From positions 1 to 64,000 of IMG/VR virus record IMGVR_UViG_3300033149_006617: a stretch of 64,000 nt of DNA; one strand, given 5' to 3'. Shown here in pieces: positions 51,638 to 59,023 of this stretch (positions within the stretch are counted from its first letter, which is position 1; every line of letters begins with the position of its first letter). Origin of the DNA: a virus. The notes under the pieces were generated by a model. The model saw only the letters and a program-made list of their open reading frames with translations. It was not told the DNA's origin and made no database searches. The position numbers and the translations under genes are program-made.

Positions 51638-51892
51638 TCAGAATGAATAATGAACAATCCCTCGGTGAATCTTCCTTTGGAGCTTCCTGGCCGCTTTCAT
51701 AGCAAGCACAAGGTCCAGGTGCTTGCCTGGGTAGGTCCTTACTAACTTGCCTGCCCAGGTGACTATCCGCATATCCTCACCCTCTCGCCAGTAAATAATG
51801 ACCTGCTTGCTATCCGGCTGCGTCGCTGTAACAACGACATTCGCGTCTTTTGTACACCTCGGCAACCATCGAATGTGTTTCACTGCTGTCAT
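51638..51892 (-). CDS. Small basic protein
   Basis: 84 residues, AGGAGGAAAGTAGG upstream; start overlaps the stop of the upstream micro-gene (ATGA). Beta N-terminus, basic helical C-terminus (KAARKLQRKIHRG). Unknown. Confidence 0.5.
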   Translation of the reverse strand: MTAVKHIRWLPRCTKDANVVVTATQPDSKQVIIYWREGEDMRIVTWAGKLVRTYPGKHLDLVLAMKAARKLQRKIHRGIVHYSF

Positions 51893-52002
51893 CCTACTTT
51901 CCTCCTTTGCCCGTTTTTGCGGGCTAACGATATGATGTCCTCAACGGCCATTTGCAGAAGGCGTTGCATCGCCCTCTGTATGACTTCATCTATGCTCCTC
52001 AT
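51889..52002 (-). CDS. 37-residue helical protein
   Basis: ATG 52002 with GGGAGGAGGTG. Amphipathic helix (MRSIDEVIQRAMQRLLQMA) with basic end; ATGA-coupled to the next gene. Its final codons include the hairpin GCCCGCAAAAACGGGC, a spacer motif of this operon. Confidence 0.5.
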   Translation of the reverse strand: MRSIDEVIQRAMQRLLQMAVEDIISLARKNGQRRKVG

Positions 52003-52063
52003 TATACACCTCCTCCCCGCTTAGGTCAAGTCTTTTTTGCTACTTTTTTTGAAAACCCCCTCT

Positions 52064-52081
52064 GCGCGAAAATTTCCGCGC
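52064..52081. repeat. Intergenic palindrome (GCGCG family)
   Basis: GCGCGAAAATTTCCGCGC, one mismatch from a perfect palindrome, just past the stop of the gene at 52082. Same family as 55876-55918, 58552-58595 and 58831-58848. Confidence 0.5.
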
Positions 52082-52174
52082 TCAAGAGGCCACCAAATAC
52101 ACCAACGTCCCAAGCACCACCACCATAAACCCGCAGAAAATACCTGCAACGATCCTTTGGATGCTCTCTACCAT
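52082..52174 (-). CDS. 30-residue membrane peptide
   Basis: ATG 52174 with GGGAGGTGATAAC. MVESIQRIVAG then a hydrophobic span (IFCGFMVVVLGTLVYLVAS). Ends in the spacer palindrome. Likely a small membrane protein; role unknown. Confidence 0.5.
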   Translation of the reverse strand: MVESIQRIVAGIFCGFMVVVLGTLVYLVAS

Positions 52175-52178
52175 GTTA

Positions 52179-52823
52179 TCACCTCCCTATCAAAAGTTTC
52201 TCTTTGTGAAGTATCCACTTGCCATCTTTCACATCGAGGTGGAATTCATGTGTTATTGTCCATTCTGTATATGGATCATTTGGTGGATGTGTGAGCCGAA
52301 AAAGATACAGCATCTCGCGCATACCTGAGATTATATGGACCTGTCTTATATTACCTAGCCCTTTTTCTACCTTAACTATGGCAATATCTGCGCCGTCAGG
52401 CAGTGTTTCTGCTATCTTTCTCTCTGCCAATTTTCGCGTGAACCGAGGAGGAGTATATGGTGGAAAAGAAGGAACCTCCATCCATTTCTCTACCACCATT
52501 CTATAGTGCTTACAAAATTGCTCCCCATGTAGATCTTTTCCAACATTTGGCCCGCGCCAGCAATGCAGGTGGTGGGCAAATTCATGGAGAAGTGCCCCCA
52601 TGTTTAATGTGCTGGCATCCAGTACAATTGTGTCCCCAGGGATATATTTCCCTCCGTCATGTGCCACGATTTCCACGCGTGGGGCTGGCACCCCAAATTC
52701 TTCTGCCAATTTCTTTACTATTTTCTTTGCTTTGTTAGGGGCTACCCGTTCACCGGTGAGGCGCTCCTCGACTAGCACTAATCCTGGGCACCATCTATAT
52801 GTATAGTCGTGAGCCGCTTTCAA
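52179..52823 (-). CDS. HExxH zinc-metallopeptidase-like protein
   Basis: 214 residues. MGALLHEFAHHLHCWRG carries HExxH, and LHGEQFCKHYRMVVE follows with the third ligand candidate, as in SprT/minimal metallopeptidase families of phages and actinobacteria. The N-terminus (KIVKKLAEEFGVPAPRVEIV) is typical for that group. The C-terminal 80 residues are a separate beta domain. Substrate unknown. Confidence 0.65.
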   Translation of the reverse strand: MKAAHDYTYRWCPGLVLVEERLTGERVAPNKAKKIVKKLAEEFGVPAPRVEIVAHDGGKYIPGDTIVLDASTLNMGALLHEFAHHLHCWRGPNVGKDLHGEQFCKHYRMVVEKWMEVPSFPPYTPPRFTRKLAERKIAETLPDGADIAIVKVEKGLGNIRQVHIISGMREMLYLFRLTHPPNDPYTEWTITHEFHLDVKDGKWILHKEKLLIGR

Positions 52824-52835
52824 TTAATTCCTCCT

Positions 52836-53654
52836 TTACAGGTCTGCGCATGTTTCGGCCAATTGCGGCCCTATGCGATACCAATAGCACCGGAATTTTC
52901 CACCCCCTACAAGAGGCACAAATACCCAGTCGGTATAAACCTCAAATGGTACATAAGCAGACTGAGGCATGGGAGGAGCCACCTCCGCAAACGTTTTCTT
53001 GCACCATTCTTTCGTTGCTACATGAAGACCACATCCACATTCTGCTGTGGGTGAAAGGTCTACATAATCTACCTTAACCACTGTACCCTCAGTCACATCT
53101 GCGGGAATTTCTTGATAGGGTGTCATCCATCGGTCATCGAAAGTATGTAGAAAAACCTTACATAATGCAAATTCGCCTTTCTCGTTGCGAGGGATACCAG
53201 CCAAAATTTCTCGTACATTAGGCAAGCCGGTAACTCCTGAGAGTGCCGCCCCATGCAATACCACTCCTGTAATGTCGGAGTTTGTTATGTCGGCATTACG
53301 CAGATTTGCATGTTGCATACGTGCAAATCGCAGGCTGGCATTTATTAGAATGGCATGTTCCAGGTCTGCATAAGCCATAGAAGAATAAAATGCGTTCACT
53401 CTAGGCATATTGGCGAATCTTAGGTTAGCATATGATAGTCTGGCATTTTGCAATGACGCATAGTGCAGATTTATTCGTTCCATCTGTGCATTACAAAGAT
53501 TTGCTTCCCTTAAATCTACGTCGTGAAGGTCACGCCCTGACATATCTGCACCAGAAAGGTCCTTTCCGGCTAGGGGTTCGACTTTTTCTCCCTCTTCCCG
53601 CCGGCGGTTCCATTCATCTGCCGTAAGATGTAGAAGGTCTTCTGCTGTCAACAT
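52836..53654 (-). CDS. Pentapeptide-repeat protein
   Basis: 272 residues. Residues 30-145 are tandem A(D/N)LXX pentapeptides (LSGADMSGRDLHDVDLREAN, YANLRFANMPRV, ANLRNADITNSDITG), forming a right-handed quadrilateral helix. The C-terminal half is a distinct domain with CGCGLHVATKEWCKK. Some pentapeptide proteins mimic DNA and inhibit gyrase; nothing here proves that role. Confidence 0.8.
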   Translation of the reverse strand: MLTAEDLLHLTADEWNRRREEGEKVEPLAGKDLSGADMSGRDLHDVDLREANLCNAQMERINLHYASLQNARLSYANLRFANMPRVNAFYSSMAYADLEHAILINASLRFARMQHANLRNADITNSDITGVVLHGAALSGVTGLPNVREILAGIPRNEKGEFALCKVFLHTFDDRWMTPYQEIPADVTEGTVVKVDYVDLSPTAECGCGLHVATKEWCKKTFAEVAPPMPQSAYVPFEVYTDWVFVPLVGGGKFRCYWYRIGPQLAETCADL

Positions 53655-53669
53655 ATTTTATTCCCCCTT

Positions 53670-54155
53670 TCAAAACAACATATCATCCATGATAGAATCG
53701 GCTACATCGTTCGGACTCATGCCACTCGTATACATTTCATAGTAGTCAAAATCTGGCAAGTCATCCATCGAGAGCATTAATGTGTTGTTTATCACATTTT
53801 CTACGGCTTTTTTCCATTCGTCGAAACTCTTTTCAGCGGAATTTTGCCGCTGAAAAGGCCCCTCCATTCCAACCTCCTCCCATGTCAATGGTATATTCCT
53901 TTCACAATAATAAGCATATTCCTCTCCTGGGGAACCCACATCAAACCTACATACGACTTCATAATATCTCCCGAAATCGTGATTAAATCCCATTATAATT
54001 AGTTCTGCTCCTTCTGGTTCGGGGCCACATTTCTTACGGATGGCCTCGATGAATAATCTGCACTCCTTTTTGGCCGCAAATTCATACCCCTCGCTTCCTA
54101 CTTGTGCACATTCCTCGTCAGCCGGTGCTGACCCCAATGTGATATAATTCATCAT
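53670..54155 (-). CDS. Unknown protein
   Basis: 161 residues; AAAAGGAGGAATGAG upstream of ATG 54155. Contains ELIIMGFNHDFGRYYEVVC and an acidic C-terminus. No family recognised. Confidence 0.45.
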   Translation of the reverse strand: MMNYITLGSAPADEECAQVGSEGYEFAAKKECRLFIEAIRKKCGPEPEGAELIIMGFNHDFGRYYEVVCRFDVGSPGEEYAYYCERNIPLTWEEVGMEGPFQRQNSAEKSFDEWKKAVENVINNTLMLSMDDLPDFDYYEMYTSGMSPNDVADSIMDDMLF

Positions 54156-54156
54156 C

Positions 54157-54441
54157 TCATTCCTCCTTTTTGAGCCATTTTTGTGTTTTGTTGTCCCATT
54201 CAACCCGAAAAATCGGGCCGTTTTCCCCACACTGGATAAATATCGGCGGTATGGTGCCGTCCATCTTCGCCATGTCTATCTTCAAAGGCGATAGATTTCG
54301 ATCCGCCATCAATAAGAAATCCAGATGGTCAGAATCTACGGCATCATCATACAACCCGTATTTTGTTGCGTCGTTGACCCACAAGATATATCGTGGGTTG
54401 CGGCACAACTTGCCAGGGAATGTGAGGTAATTATATAGCAT
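54157..54441 (-). CDS. Unknown small protein
   Basis: 94 residues; AAGGAGGGG upstream. Ends with VEWDNKTQKWLKKEE, then the next ribosome site directly. N-terminal part has LCRNPRYILWVNDATK. Unknown. Confidence 0.45.
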   Translation of the reverse strand: MLYNYLTFPGKLCRNPRYILWVNDATKYGLYDDAVDSDHLDFLLMADRNLSPLKIDMAKMDGTIPPIFIQCGENGPIFRVEWDNKTQKWLKKEE

Positions 54442-54456
54442 TCCTGTTTCCCCTCC

Positions 54457-54579
54457 TTACTTGATAAGATTCGCGAGAATATCCCCCAAAAATCCGGCCA
54501 AGGAGGACACCACCAGCACCCATACCAGAATTATACACACCTCCTCCATTCCAATGTCCAGATATTCGTCATGCTTCAT
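54457..54579 (-). CDS. 40-residue single-span membrane protein
   Basis: ATG 54579 with GGGGAGGTGACAAT. Acidic N-terminus (KHDEYLDIGMEEV) and one hydrophobic span (IILVWVLVVSSLAGFLG). Follows the repeated 'FACL' micro-gene. Unknown function. Confidence 0.5.
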   Translation of the reverse strand: MKHDEYLDIGMEEVCIILVWVLVVSSLAGFLGDILANLIK

Positions 54580-54607
54580 ATTGTCACCTCCCCTCAAAAT
54601 TTTATTT

Positions 54608-54754
54608 TTACTTCTCTTCCCCGAATTTTTTCAGACAGGCGAAACGGAATCCAAATATATCCTTCCATATATTCTGAGAATATGTCTTCAATAAAATATA
54701 CCGGAAATATATTCCAATATATTCTATCAGAATATATCCCGATGGGGAAGGCAT
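54608..54754 (-). CDS. 48-residue 'FACL' microprotein
   Basis: ATG 54754 with GGAGGGG 7 nt upstream. Tyr/Ile-rich N-terminus, then a C-terminal signature DIFGFRFACLKKFGEEK. Degenerate relatives of that signature occur at 57880-58025 and 59262-59340. The same DNA belongs to a repeated intergenic element. Probably a real peptide family, or a translated repeat. Confidence 0.4.
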   Translation of the reverse strand: MPSPSGYILIEYIGIYFRYILLKTYSQNIWKDIFGFRFACLKKFGEEK

Positions 54755-54840
54755 ACTGATGCCCCTCCATCGGGATTGCCCGACTGGGATATGTACGTGG
54801 GTGTATTGACTGTAGATATTCCTGTGGTCTTTTGTATCAT
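54727..54840 (-). CDS. Possible 37-residue peptide
   Basis: ATG 54840 after GAAGGGGGTG; spacing is short. No hydrophobic or charged pattern. A strong hairpin (54738-54774, CCCGATGG with CCATCGGG) lies in its 3' end and over the next start. Weak candidate. Confidence 0.25.
   Translation of the reverse strand: MIQKTTGISTVNTPTYISQSGNPDGGASVCLPHRDIF
54738..54774 (-). promoter_or_regulatory. Hairpin over the FACL gene start
   Basis: Arms CCCGATGG (54738-54745) and CCATCGGG (54767-54774) with further inner pairing. It covers the ribosome site and ATG of the 48-residue gene, so it could block translation. Confidence 0.4.
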
Positions 54841-54845
54841 CACCC

Positions 54846-54955
54846 CCTTCGGCGTTTATTTTCGTGCCCTGGTAAGGAGGAATTTATTAGATTCCCCCTT
54901 ACCAGAGCGCAAATTATTGCGCTCCGGCATCCCCGCGAAAATCGCGGTGGAGAAA
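54846..54955 (-). repeat. Three-hairpin leader element, copy 1
   Basis: Read on the plus strand: TTTATTTTCGTGCCC, hairpin A (CTGGTAAGG with CCTTACCAG), hairpin B (GAGCGCAA-ATTA-TTGCGCTC) and hairpin C (CCGCGA-AAA-TCGCGG). Copies 2 and 3 keep the order with different base pairs in A. Confidence 0.55.
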
Positions 54956-54964
54956 ATTACCTCT

Positions 54965-55402
54965 CTATCTTGAGGGCAATCTGGAATACCAAGATATTTG
55001 CCCTCTGTGCGTTATCGTCTGGGCAATTTGGCCAGAAATCGCGGCCTCCTCCACGGCTGCGCAGACGCAACCGTCGTCAGGAATCTCCAGACCAAGCTTC
55101 TCACAAATATATTCGCAATCACAATCACCGACCACCGCGCAACAACCAAGATATTCGGCACCACAATGCGGGCAGATTTCTTCTATATCCTCCTGTATCA
55201 CTTTGCCACAATTGCCGCAATGTGCATAACCCCACCGCAGGTGCCAAAGATCAAATTCCTCGTCAGCAAGCGTGACAACGCCTGCTTTCTTTGCGTCGGC
55301 GGCGGTTTCCTCATCACCAAAATAGTGGATCACCTCCGGCCATGTTAATATCCTGTCATCGGTCTCATCTTGAAGCAATTGTCTGCGTTCCTCCAGATTC
55401 AT
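54965..55402 (-). CDS. Zinc-ribbon protein, paralogue of the gene at 49665
   Basis: 145 residues from ATG 55402 (AAAAGGAGGGTACC). YAHCGNCGKVIQEDIEEICP, CGAEYLGCCAVVGDCDCEYI and the end ISWYSRLPSR match the 49665 product in order and spacing. The N-terminal 60 residues differ (acidic, helical). Function unknown. Confidence 0.55.
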   Translation of the reverse strand: MNLEERRQLLQDETDDRILTWPEVIHYFGDEETAADAKKAGVVTLADEEFDLWHLRWGYAHCGNCGKVIQEDIEEICPHCGAEYLGCCAVVGDCDCEYICEKLGLEIPDDGCVCAAVEEAAISGQIAQTITHRGQISWYSRLPSR

Positions 55403-55445
55403 TCTTCTGGTACCCTCCTTTTGTGTTGATTTTACCCGCGAGGAA

Positions 55446-55859
55446 TTAATAGCCGTACATCCGCAGGACTGCATTTCTTATTCTTTCCCAATCTTTATTG
55501 TCCCATCCCTCCTTCCGCTTTATTTTCGGGATGGGGGTGACGTATGCGCCTCTATATGGGGGCATCTCGTTGCGAAATGATATTGCGGGTGCCCAACCAT
55601 ATCCAAATCCAGGAGCGCCAATTGATCCCGATGTTTCTACATCTTCAGCATAAAGGCCCGTGTGTTCAATAAACTCATCGAATTCTTCCTTGCTCAAAAT
55701 GGCCGCCCATTTTGCGCATTTGAGCCAAAGTCCCTCATCATATTCTTCAATATATTCTTCCGTCTTTTCCCACAAATTTTCTTGCTTCCACGGTGGGCCA
55801 TATTTTTCTACATCCTCGTCCATTTCACATTCCACATCGTAGATAATTGAGAATTCCAA
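55446..55859 (-). CDS. Unknown acidic/aromatic protein
   Basis: 137 residues from TTG 55859, placed 6 nt after AGGAGGCACAAAG; the longer frame has no ribosome site. Rich in Glu, Trp and Tyr (EYIEEYDEGLWLKCAKWAAI). Unknown. Confidence 0.5.
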   Translation of the reverse strand: MEFSIIYDVECEMDEDVEKYGPPWKQENLWEKTEEYIEEYDEGLWLKCAKWAAILSKEEFDEFIEHTGLYAEDVETSGSIGAPGFGYGWAPAISFRNEMPPYRGAYVTPIPKIKRKEGWDNKDWERIRNAVLRMYGY

Positions 55860-55875
55860 CTTTGTGCCTCCTTTT

Positions 55876-55918
55876 GCGCGGAAATTTCCGCGCTGATTTT
55901 GTCCGCGAAAAATCGCGG
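55876..55918. repeat. Pair of spacer palindromes
   Basis: GCGCGGAAATTTCCGCGC (55876-55893, perfect 18-bp palindrome) and CCGCGA-AAAA-TCGCGG (55903-55918). Between a stop codon and the next ribosome site; the 18-mer recurs identically at 58831-58848. Confidence 0.65.
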
Positions 55919-55931
55919 GAAAAGAAAACAA

Positions 55932-56054
55932 CTACCCCCTCAACATTGCCCTCCTTTCCTTCTCCAGCTTCTTGCGGTAGATTCTTTCCCTCCGCTTTAT
56001 CTTCTGGAGATTTCTATCCTCTGCGGTTAGAACAGCTCGGTGCTTATTCTTCAT
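55932..56054 (-). CDS. 40-residue basic protein
   Basis: ATG 56054 overlaps the stop of the amidotransferase gene; GGAGGG lies 11 nt upstream. Helical and basic (NLQKIKRRERIYRKKLEKER). One of several basic microproteins of the operon. Confidence 0.5.
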   Translation of the reverse strand: MKNKHRAVLTAEDRNLQKIKRRERIYRKKLEKERRAMLRG

Positions 56055-56659
56055 AGCTCATCCCACCCTCCATATAGATAGTATCCTTTCGACTCCTTCA
56101 GGTAAAATTTCCACGGAGATGACGAATACAGAATATCGTCTTTCTTCTCGAAGCGGCCATAGGTACGAATATCTGTGGGGGTGACTATGACCCATTTGCC
56201 TGGAGCAACGTCTAAAATATCTTCCCCTGCTATGGACACAATTGACGCAATCACGCGAGTATCTGTCCAGGCCGACCACGGTTCTCCATTTTCTTTAAGC
56301 GTTATTGCCAAATTTAGCAATAGCGATTCCCATTCGGGGACTACGCCGTTGTGAAATAATATCTTTTCGGCATAGCCCTCCTTATCTACCCGTGGAATTA
56401 ATTCCACGGGGAAAGGATGCGTGGATTCTTTGTCCACTTTTCCGCAAGACGCCGCGCGAAAGTGAACCACATGCGGAATAACATCAACATTTTCCCTGTA
56501 AAATTTCCATGCGCTTTTTTCCTCCATAAATCCTTTGGCCCAATATGCGGCATCGCCATCGGGCCACCCAAATCCAGCCCCGTCAGAATTCCCTGTCCAA
56601 CAGTCAGAGAATTCTGCCTTTGTAAGTTTCCGTTCCCTGCAAACTGCAATCACGCACAT
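56051..56659 (-). CDS. Class-II (Ntn) glutamine amidotransferase-like protein
   Basis: 202 residues; ATG 56659 puts Cys at position 2 (MCVIAVCRERKLT), the N-terminal nucleophile of Ntn amidotransferases after Met removal. SDGAGFGW, VVHFRAASCGKVDKESTHPF and ILFHNGVVP follow as the conserved GATase-II strands (glutamine-binding region). GGAGGTAAAGAAAGT upstream. Overlaps the amidoligase gene by 10 nt. Together they likely form or cleave amide bonds. Confidence 0.75.
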   Translation of the reverse strand: MCVIAVCRERKLTKAEFSDCWTGNSDGAGFGWPDGDAAYWAKGFMEEKSAWKFYRENVDVIPHVVHFRAASCGKVDKESTHPFPVELIPRVDKEGYAEKILFHNGVVPEWESLLLNLAITLKENGEPWSAWTDTRVIASIVSIAGEDILDVAPGKWVIVTPTDIRTYGRFEKKDDILYSSSPWKFYLKESKGYYLYGGWDEL

Positions 56660-57777
56660 ACTTTCTTTACCTCCTCCGCAATTATATCCACCACTGTTTT
56701 CCATATATCTGTCAAGATAGGGCCTCGCCCGACCCTCCATGCTTGCGGGATTCCATAGGTTAGGAATCCGCCGCATGGATTTTCAGATTCTGGGATTCGG
56801 GGAGCATATATTCCTCTATCCAGAGGGATTGTAAATCCCGCCGTGCATATTCCCCTGTCCGCATGGAGGCCAAATAATGTTACTGTCTTCCCAGCCGGAA
56901 TTTTCGGCGCAAGAAGATCCCGTACTACCTTCTGCGTATCGAGGTCCCACTCGTCTTGGAATACAATATGCCCCTTCGGCTTGAATTGAGGATCTTCGAG
57001 CCAATTTCTGCAAATTCCAGAGGGGTTAGGAATATCATGGCCTGCTATAAAGGCCAAATATTCTGCCGCCCTATAGGACGAGACTCCAATACCTCGGAAT
57101 TCGTCTGGGGTTGCTACTACGTTTCCCCGAATATTTACAACCTTCGGGATTTCCACCCATTTCTTACGGAGTAGCGATTCCGCGAGTTGTTGAGCGATAT
57201 TCAGCACTGTTGCGGTAATTTTCGGCTCAGCAAAAGGGAACGAAGGAGGAGTCCTATATTCAAAGCCGTGATAATTTGTTCGGTAATCTGATAGAAATCC
57301 ATATCCTTCTTCCCTTCTTGCCGAGCCATTATATTTTTGTAGCGGTTCCCCAAGCACAATATCAAAAGCTTCTATAATTTCGTGCCCAGGTGTGGGTTCA
57401 GTTCCGTTATACGAATCATTATATTCTTCCCTGGTTTGGTTCGACGGCCATGCAATATGAATATGCCCCCCAAGGGGATAAACATCTCCCTCGACAGAAA
57501 GGTCATATCCGTCCCACGTTATGCGATGAAACTCAGCAATAAGTGACGAAATATTTGATGCTACATCTACGGCGCTTACTGACGGCTCAGGACGGAGCTC
57601 AACCTGGCATTTTGCCCCGTCTAATCCGACCGGAGATCCCCAGTAGTGATCTTCGGGAAAATAAGTCCCAGCGTCAACTACTTCCCCATCAACCAATAAT
57701 TCAAATTCTGGGTCAGCACCGACGAGTACATCCGGCGCTGCTCGCCCCAAATTTCTTCCAGGGAACCGGTACGTCAT
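56650..57777 (-). CDS. Amidoligase (phage COOH-NH2 ligase, glutamine-synthetase fold)
   Basis: 375 residues. LVGADPEFELLVDGEVVDAG, GLDGAKCQVELRPEPS, YPLGGHIHIAWPS and FEYRTPPSFPFAEP are the conserved Glu/His motifs of the COOH.NH2 ligase type-2 family (metal and ATP binding). Known comparative work links such ligases with class-II amidotransferases in phages; the partner gene is next door. Predicted to join a carboxylate to an amine on a peptide, protein or cell-wall precursor. Target unknown. Confidence 0.75.
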   Translation of the reverse strand: MTYRFPGRNLGRAAPDVLVGADPEFELLVDGEVVDAGTYFPEDHYWGSPVGLDGAKCQVELRPEPSVSAVDVASNISSLIAEFHRITWDGYDLSVEGDVYPLGGHIHIAWPSNQTREEYNDSYNGTEPTPGHEIIEAFDIVLGEPLQKYNGSARREEGYGFLSDYRTNYHGFEYRTPPSFPFAEPKITATVLNIAQQLAESLLRKKWVEIPKVVNIRGNVVATPDEFRGIGVSSYRAAEYLAFIAGHDIPNPSGICRNWLEDPQFKPKGHIVFQDEWDLDTQKVVRDLLAPKIPAGKTVTLFGLHADRGICTAGFTIPLDRGIYAPRIPESENPCGGFLTYGIPQAWRVGRGPILTDIWKTVVDIIAEEVKKVCA

Positions 57778-57879
57778 TTTGTGCCTCCTTTTTGCGCGGA
57801 TTTTCCCACGCTGATTTTACCCCACGGAAAAATCGCGGGGAAGAAAACAACCACGACTTTATCCTATTTTCATCCCTCC

Positions 57880-58025
57880 CTCAAAAATTTTATTTTCACT
57901 TTCCTCCCCGAATTTTGCCCAGACAGGCAAAACGGAGTCCGAACATATCCTTCCCCCGTACATTCCGAGAATATATCTCATATATTTATCTCCGAGATAT
58001 ATTTTCGGAATATCACCTCCTTTCA
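57880..58025 (-). repeat. Decayed copy of the FACL element
   Basis: Shares a long imperfect match with 54592-54740. In the equivalent frame it reads DMFGLRFACLGKIRGGK, but the upstream part is interrupted by a stop and shifted. A strong AAAGGAGGTGAT has no start codon at usable spacing. It ends at GAGGGAGGGATG, followed at once by a stop. Confidence 0.45.
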
Positions 58026-58036
58026 TTATAAGGAAA

Positions 58037-58072
58037 AACCGCGAAGGTTATTTATTCTTCTTTTTCCTTCGC
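58037..58072 (-). terminator. Possible terminator, minus strand
   Basis: On the minus strand CCGCGAAGG pairs with CCTTCGCGG (58072-58064 with 58045-58037) and TTTTTCC follows. The loop is 18 nt and lies in the 3' end of the small genes, so strength is uncertain. Confidence 0.35.
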
Positions 58073-58128
58073 GGCTTTATTTTGTGAATTTTCTTGTGTT
58101 TCGGCGACTTGCTTATTGGTCGCCCCAT
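58048..58128 (-). CDS. Possible 26-residue basic peptide, overlapping gene
   Basis: ATG 58128 with a strong AAAGGAGGGATAAAT, in another frame within the zinc-ribbon gene at 58052. Product is very basic (SPKHKKIHKIKPRRKKKNK). A good ribosome site inside a gene is hard to explain otherwise. Confidence 0.35.
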   Translation of the reverse strand: MGRPISKSPKHKKIHKIKPRRKKKNK

Positions 58129-58246
58129 ATTTATCCCTCCTTTCTCGGAGCATTAGATGCCCACATTTCGGGCACGTTTTCATGCTATCGCCGCGTTTAT
58201 ATTCGCGGTGATTTCCGCAGTGAACGCAACGATATACTCCTCCCAT
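58052..58246 (-). CDS. Small zinc-ribbon protein
   Basis: 64 residues; CGGAGGTGGAAT upstream. VYRCVHCGNHREYKRGD and KTCPKCGHLMLRERR form one zinc ribbon; the C-terminal 25 residues are charged and low complexity. Preceded by copy 2 of the hairpin leader. Confidence 0.55.
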   Translation of the reverse strand: MGGVYRCVHCGNHREYKRGDSMKTCPKCGHLMLRERRDKYGATNKQVAETQENSQNKAAKEKEE

Positions 58247-58259
58247 ATTCCACCTCCGT

Positions 58260-58330
58260 TATTTATTTTGTACCCCAACGGGAGAGAACTTCGGGATTCC
58301 CTCCCGTTGAGGCGCAAAATTCTGCGCCTC
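58260..58330 (-). repeat. Three-hairpin leader element, copy 2 (A and B)
   Basis: TTTATTTTGTACCCC, hairpin A (CAACGGGAG with CTCCCGTTG), hairpin B (AGGCGCAAAATTCTGCGCCT). Directly upstream of the ribosome site of the gene at 58246. Confidence 0.6.
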
Positions 58331-58340
58331 AACTATAATT

Positions 58341-58532
58341 CTATTTCTCCCTAGCGTAATCCGCGACCGCTTTCAGCAAGTCGCTCGCAAATGCTTGCTG
58401 AACAGTCAATGCCGCCTCCTCTAACTCCGGCGGCAGGGGAACTAAATTTTTGCGGATGCTGGCGAGGAAGTCAAATAATTCATCCCCGCCGTACCATGCT
58501 AGCAGTCTTTCGACTGCTTCCTTGGTCGTCAT
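58341..58532 (-). CDS. Small helical protein, paralogue of 49076 and 58604
   Basis: 63 residues, AAAGGAGGGTAGAA upstream. TTKEAVERLLAWYGGDELFD, then PLPPELEEAALTVQQAFASD. Closest to the 49076 product in the LPPELE and VQ-A-SD parts. Unknown. Confidence 0.5.
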   Translation of the reverse strand: MTTKEAVERLLAWYGGDELFDFLASIRKNLVPLPPELEEAALTVQQAFASDLLKAVADYAREK

Positions 58533-58551
58533 TTCTACCCTCCTTTCTTGT

Positions 58552-58595
58552 GCGGAAATTTCCGCGCTTTTTGTTTACCCGCGAAAAATCGCGGG
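58552..58595. repeat. Pair of spacer palindromes
   Basis: GCGGAAATTTCCGC (58552-58565) and CCCGCGA-AAAA-TCGCGGG (58578-58595), in the spacer after the gene at 58604. Same order as at 55876-55918. Confidence 0.6.
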
Positions 58596-58603
58596 AAAGA
58601 AAA

Positions 58604-58810
58604 CTAACAAAAATCCTCCACAGCAAACTCAACCTCACTAAGATCCTCGAGGTTTATGTTTGCCTCTGTAAGCCGCCGGAATGCAGCCACAACATTTTCC
58701 GGCGTGTTGAGAGGGAGATTCGGCATTCTCTTTGCAAACGCATACCAAATCAAATCCTTCGGATCGTTGAAATATTCGGCGATCTTCTGGACGGCCTCTC
58801 GGAGGCGCAT
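58604..58810 (-). CDS. Small helical protein, paralogue family member
   Basis: 68 residues; GGAGGAGGTGAAAAC upstream. RLREAVQKIAEYFNDPKDLI at the start aligns with 58341 and 49076 products. Unknown. Confidence 0.5.
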   Translation of the reverse strand: MRLREAVQKIAEYFNDPKDLIWYAFAKRMPNLPLNTPENVVAAFRRLTEANINLEDLSEVEFAVEDFC

Positions 58811-58830
58811 GTTTTCACCTCCTCCTTTTC

Positions 58831-58848
58831 GCGCGGAAATTTCCGCGC
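58831..58848. repeat. Spacer palindrome
   Basis: GCGCGGAAATTTCCGCGC, identical to 55876-55893, just upstream of the ribosome site of the gene at 58810. Confidence 0.6.
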
Positions 58849-58857
58849 TGAAAATGA

Positions 58858-58980
58858 TTATGCCTCCGGCCCTGGAGGAGCGATAGGCTTGATATTTAAG
58901 CGCCTATAAATCCGCCTTACCCTCCACATATATATTCTTGCCTTCCACGTCCACCACCATACCCCTATCTTCCTTATCAT
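58858..58980 (-). CDS. 40-residue Trp/Arg-rich basic microprotein
   Basis: ATG 58980 with GGAGGGTAGAAA. MIRKIGVWWWTWKARIYMWR then RRIYRR and a Pro-rich tail. It shares the WWW-x-WK core with the next gene. Such Trp/Arg composition suits membrane or nucleic-acid binding; unknown. Confidence 0.5.
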   Translation of the reverse strand: MIRKIGVWWWTWKARIYMWRVRRIYRRLNIKPIAPPGPEA

Positions 58981-59023
58981 TTTCTACCCTCCTTTGCGGA
59001 AATTTTCGCGGCAAAGAAAACGA

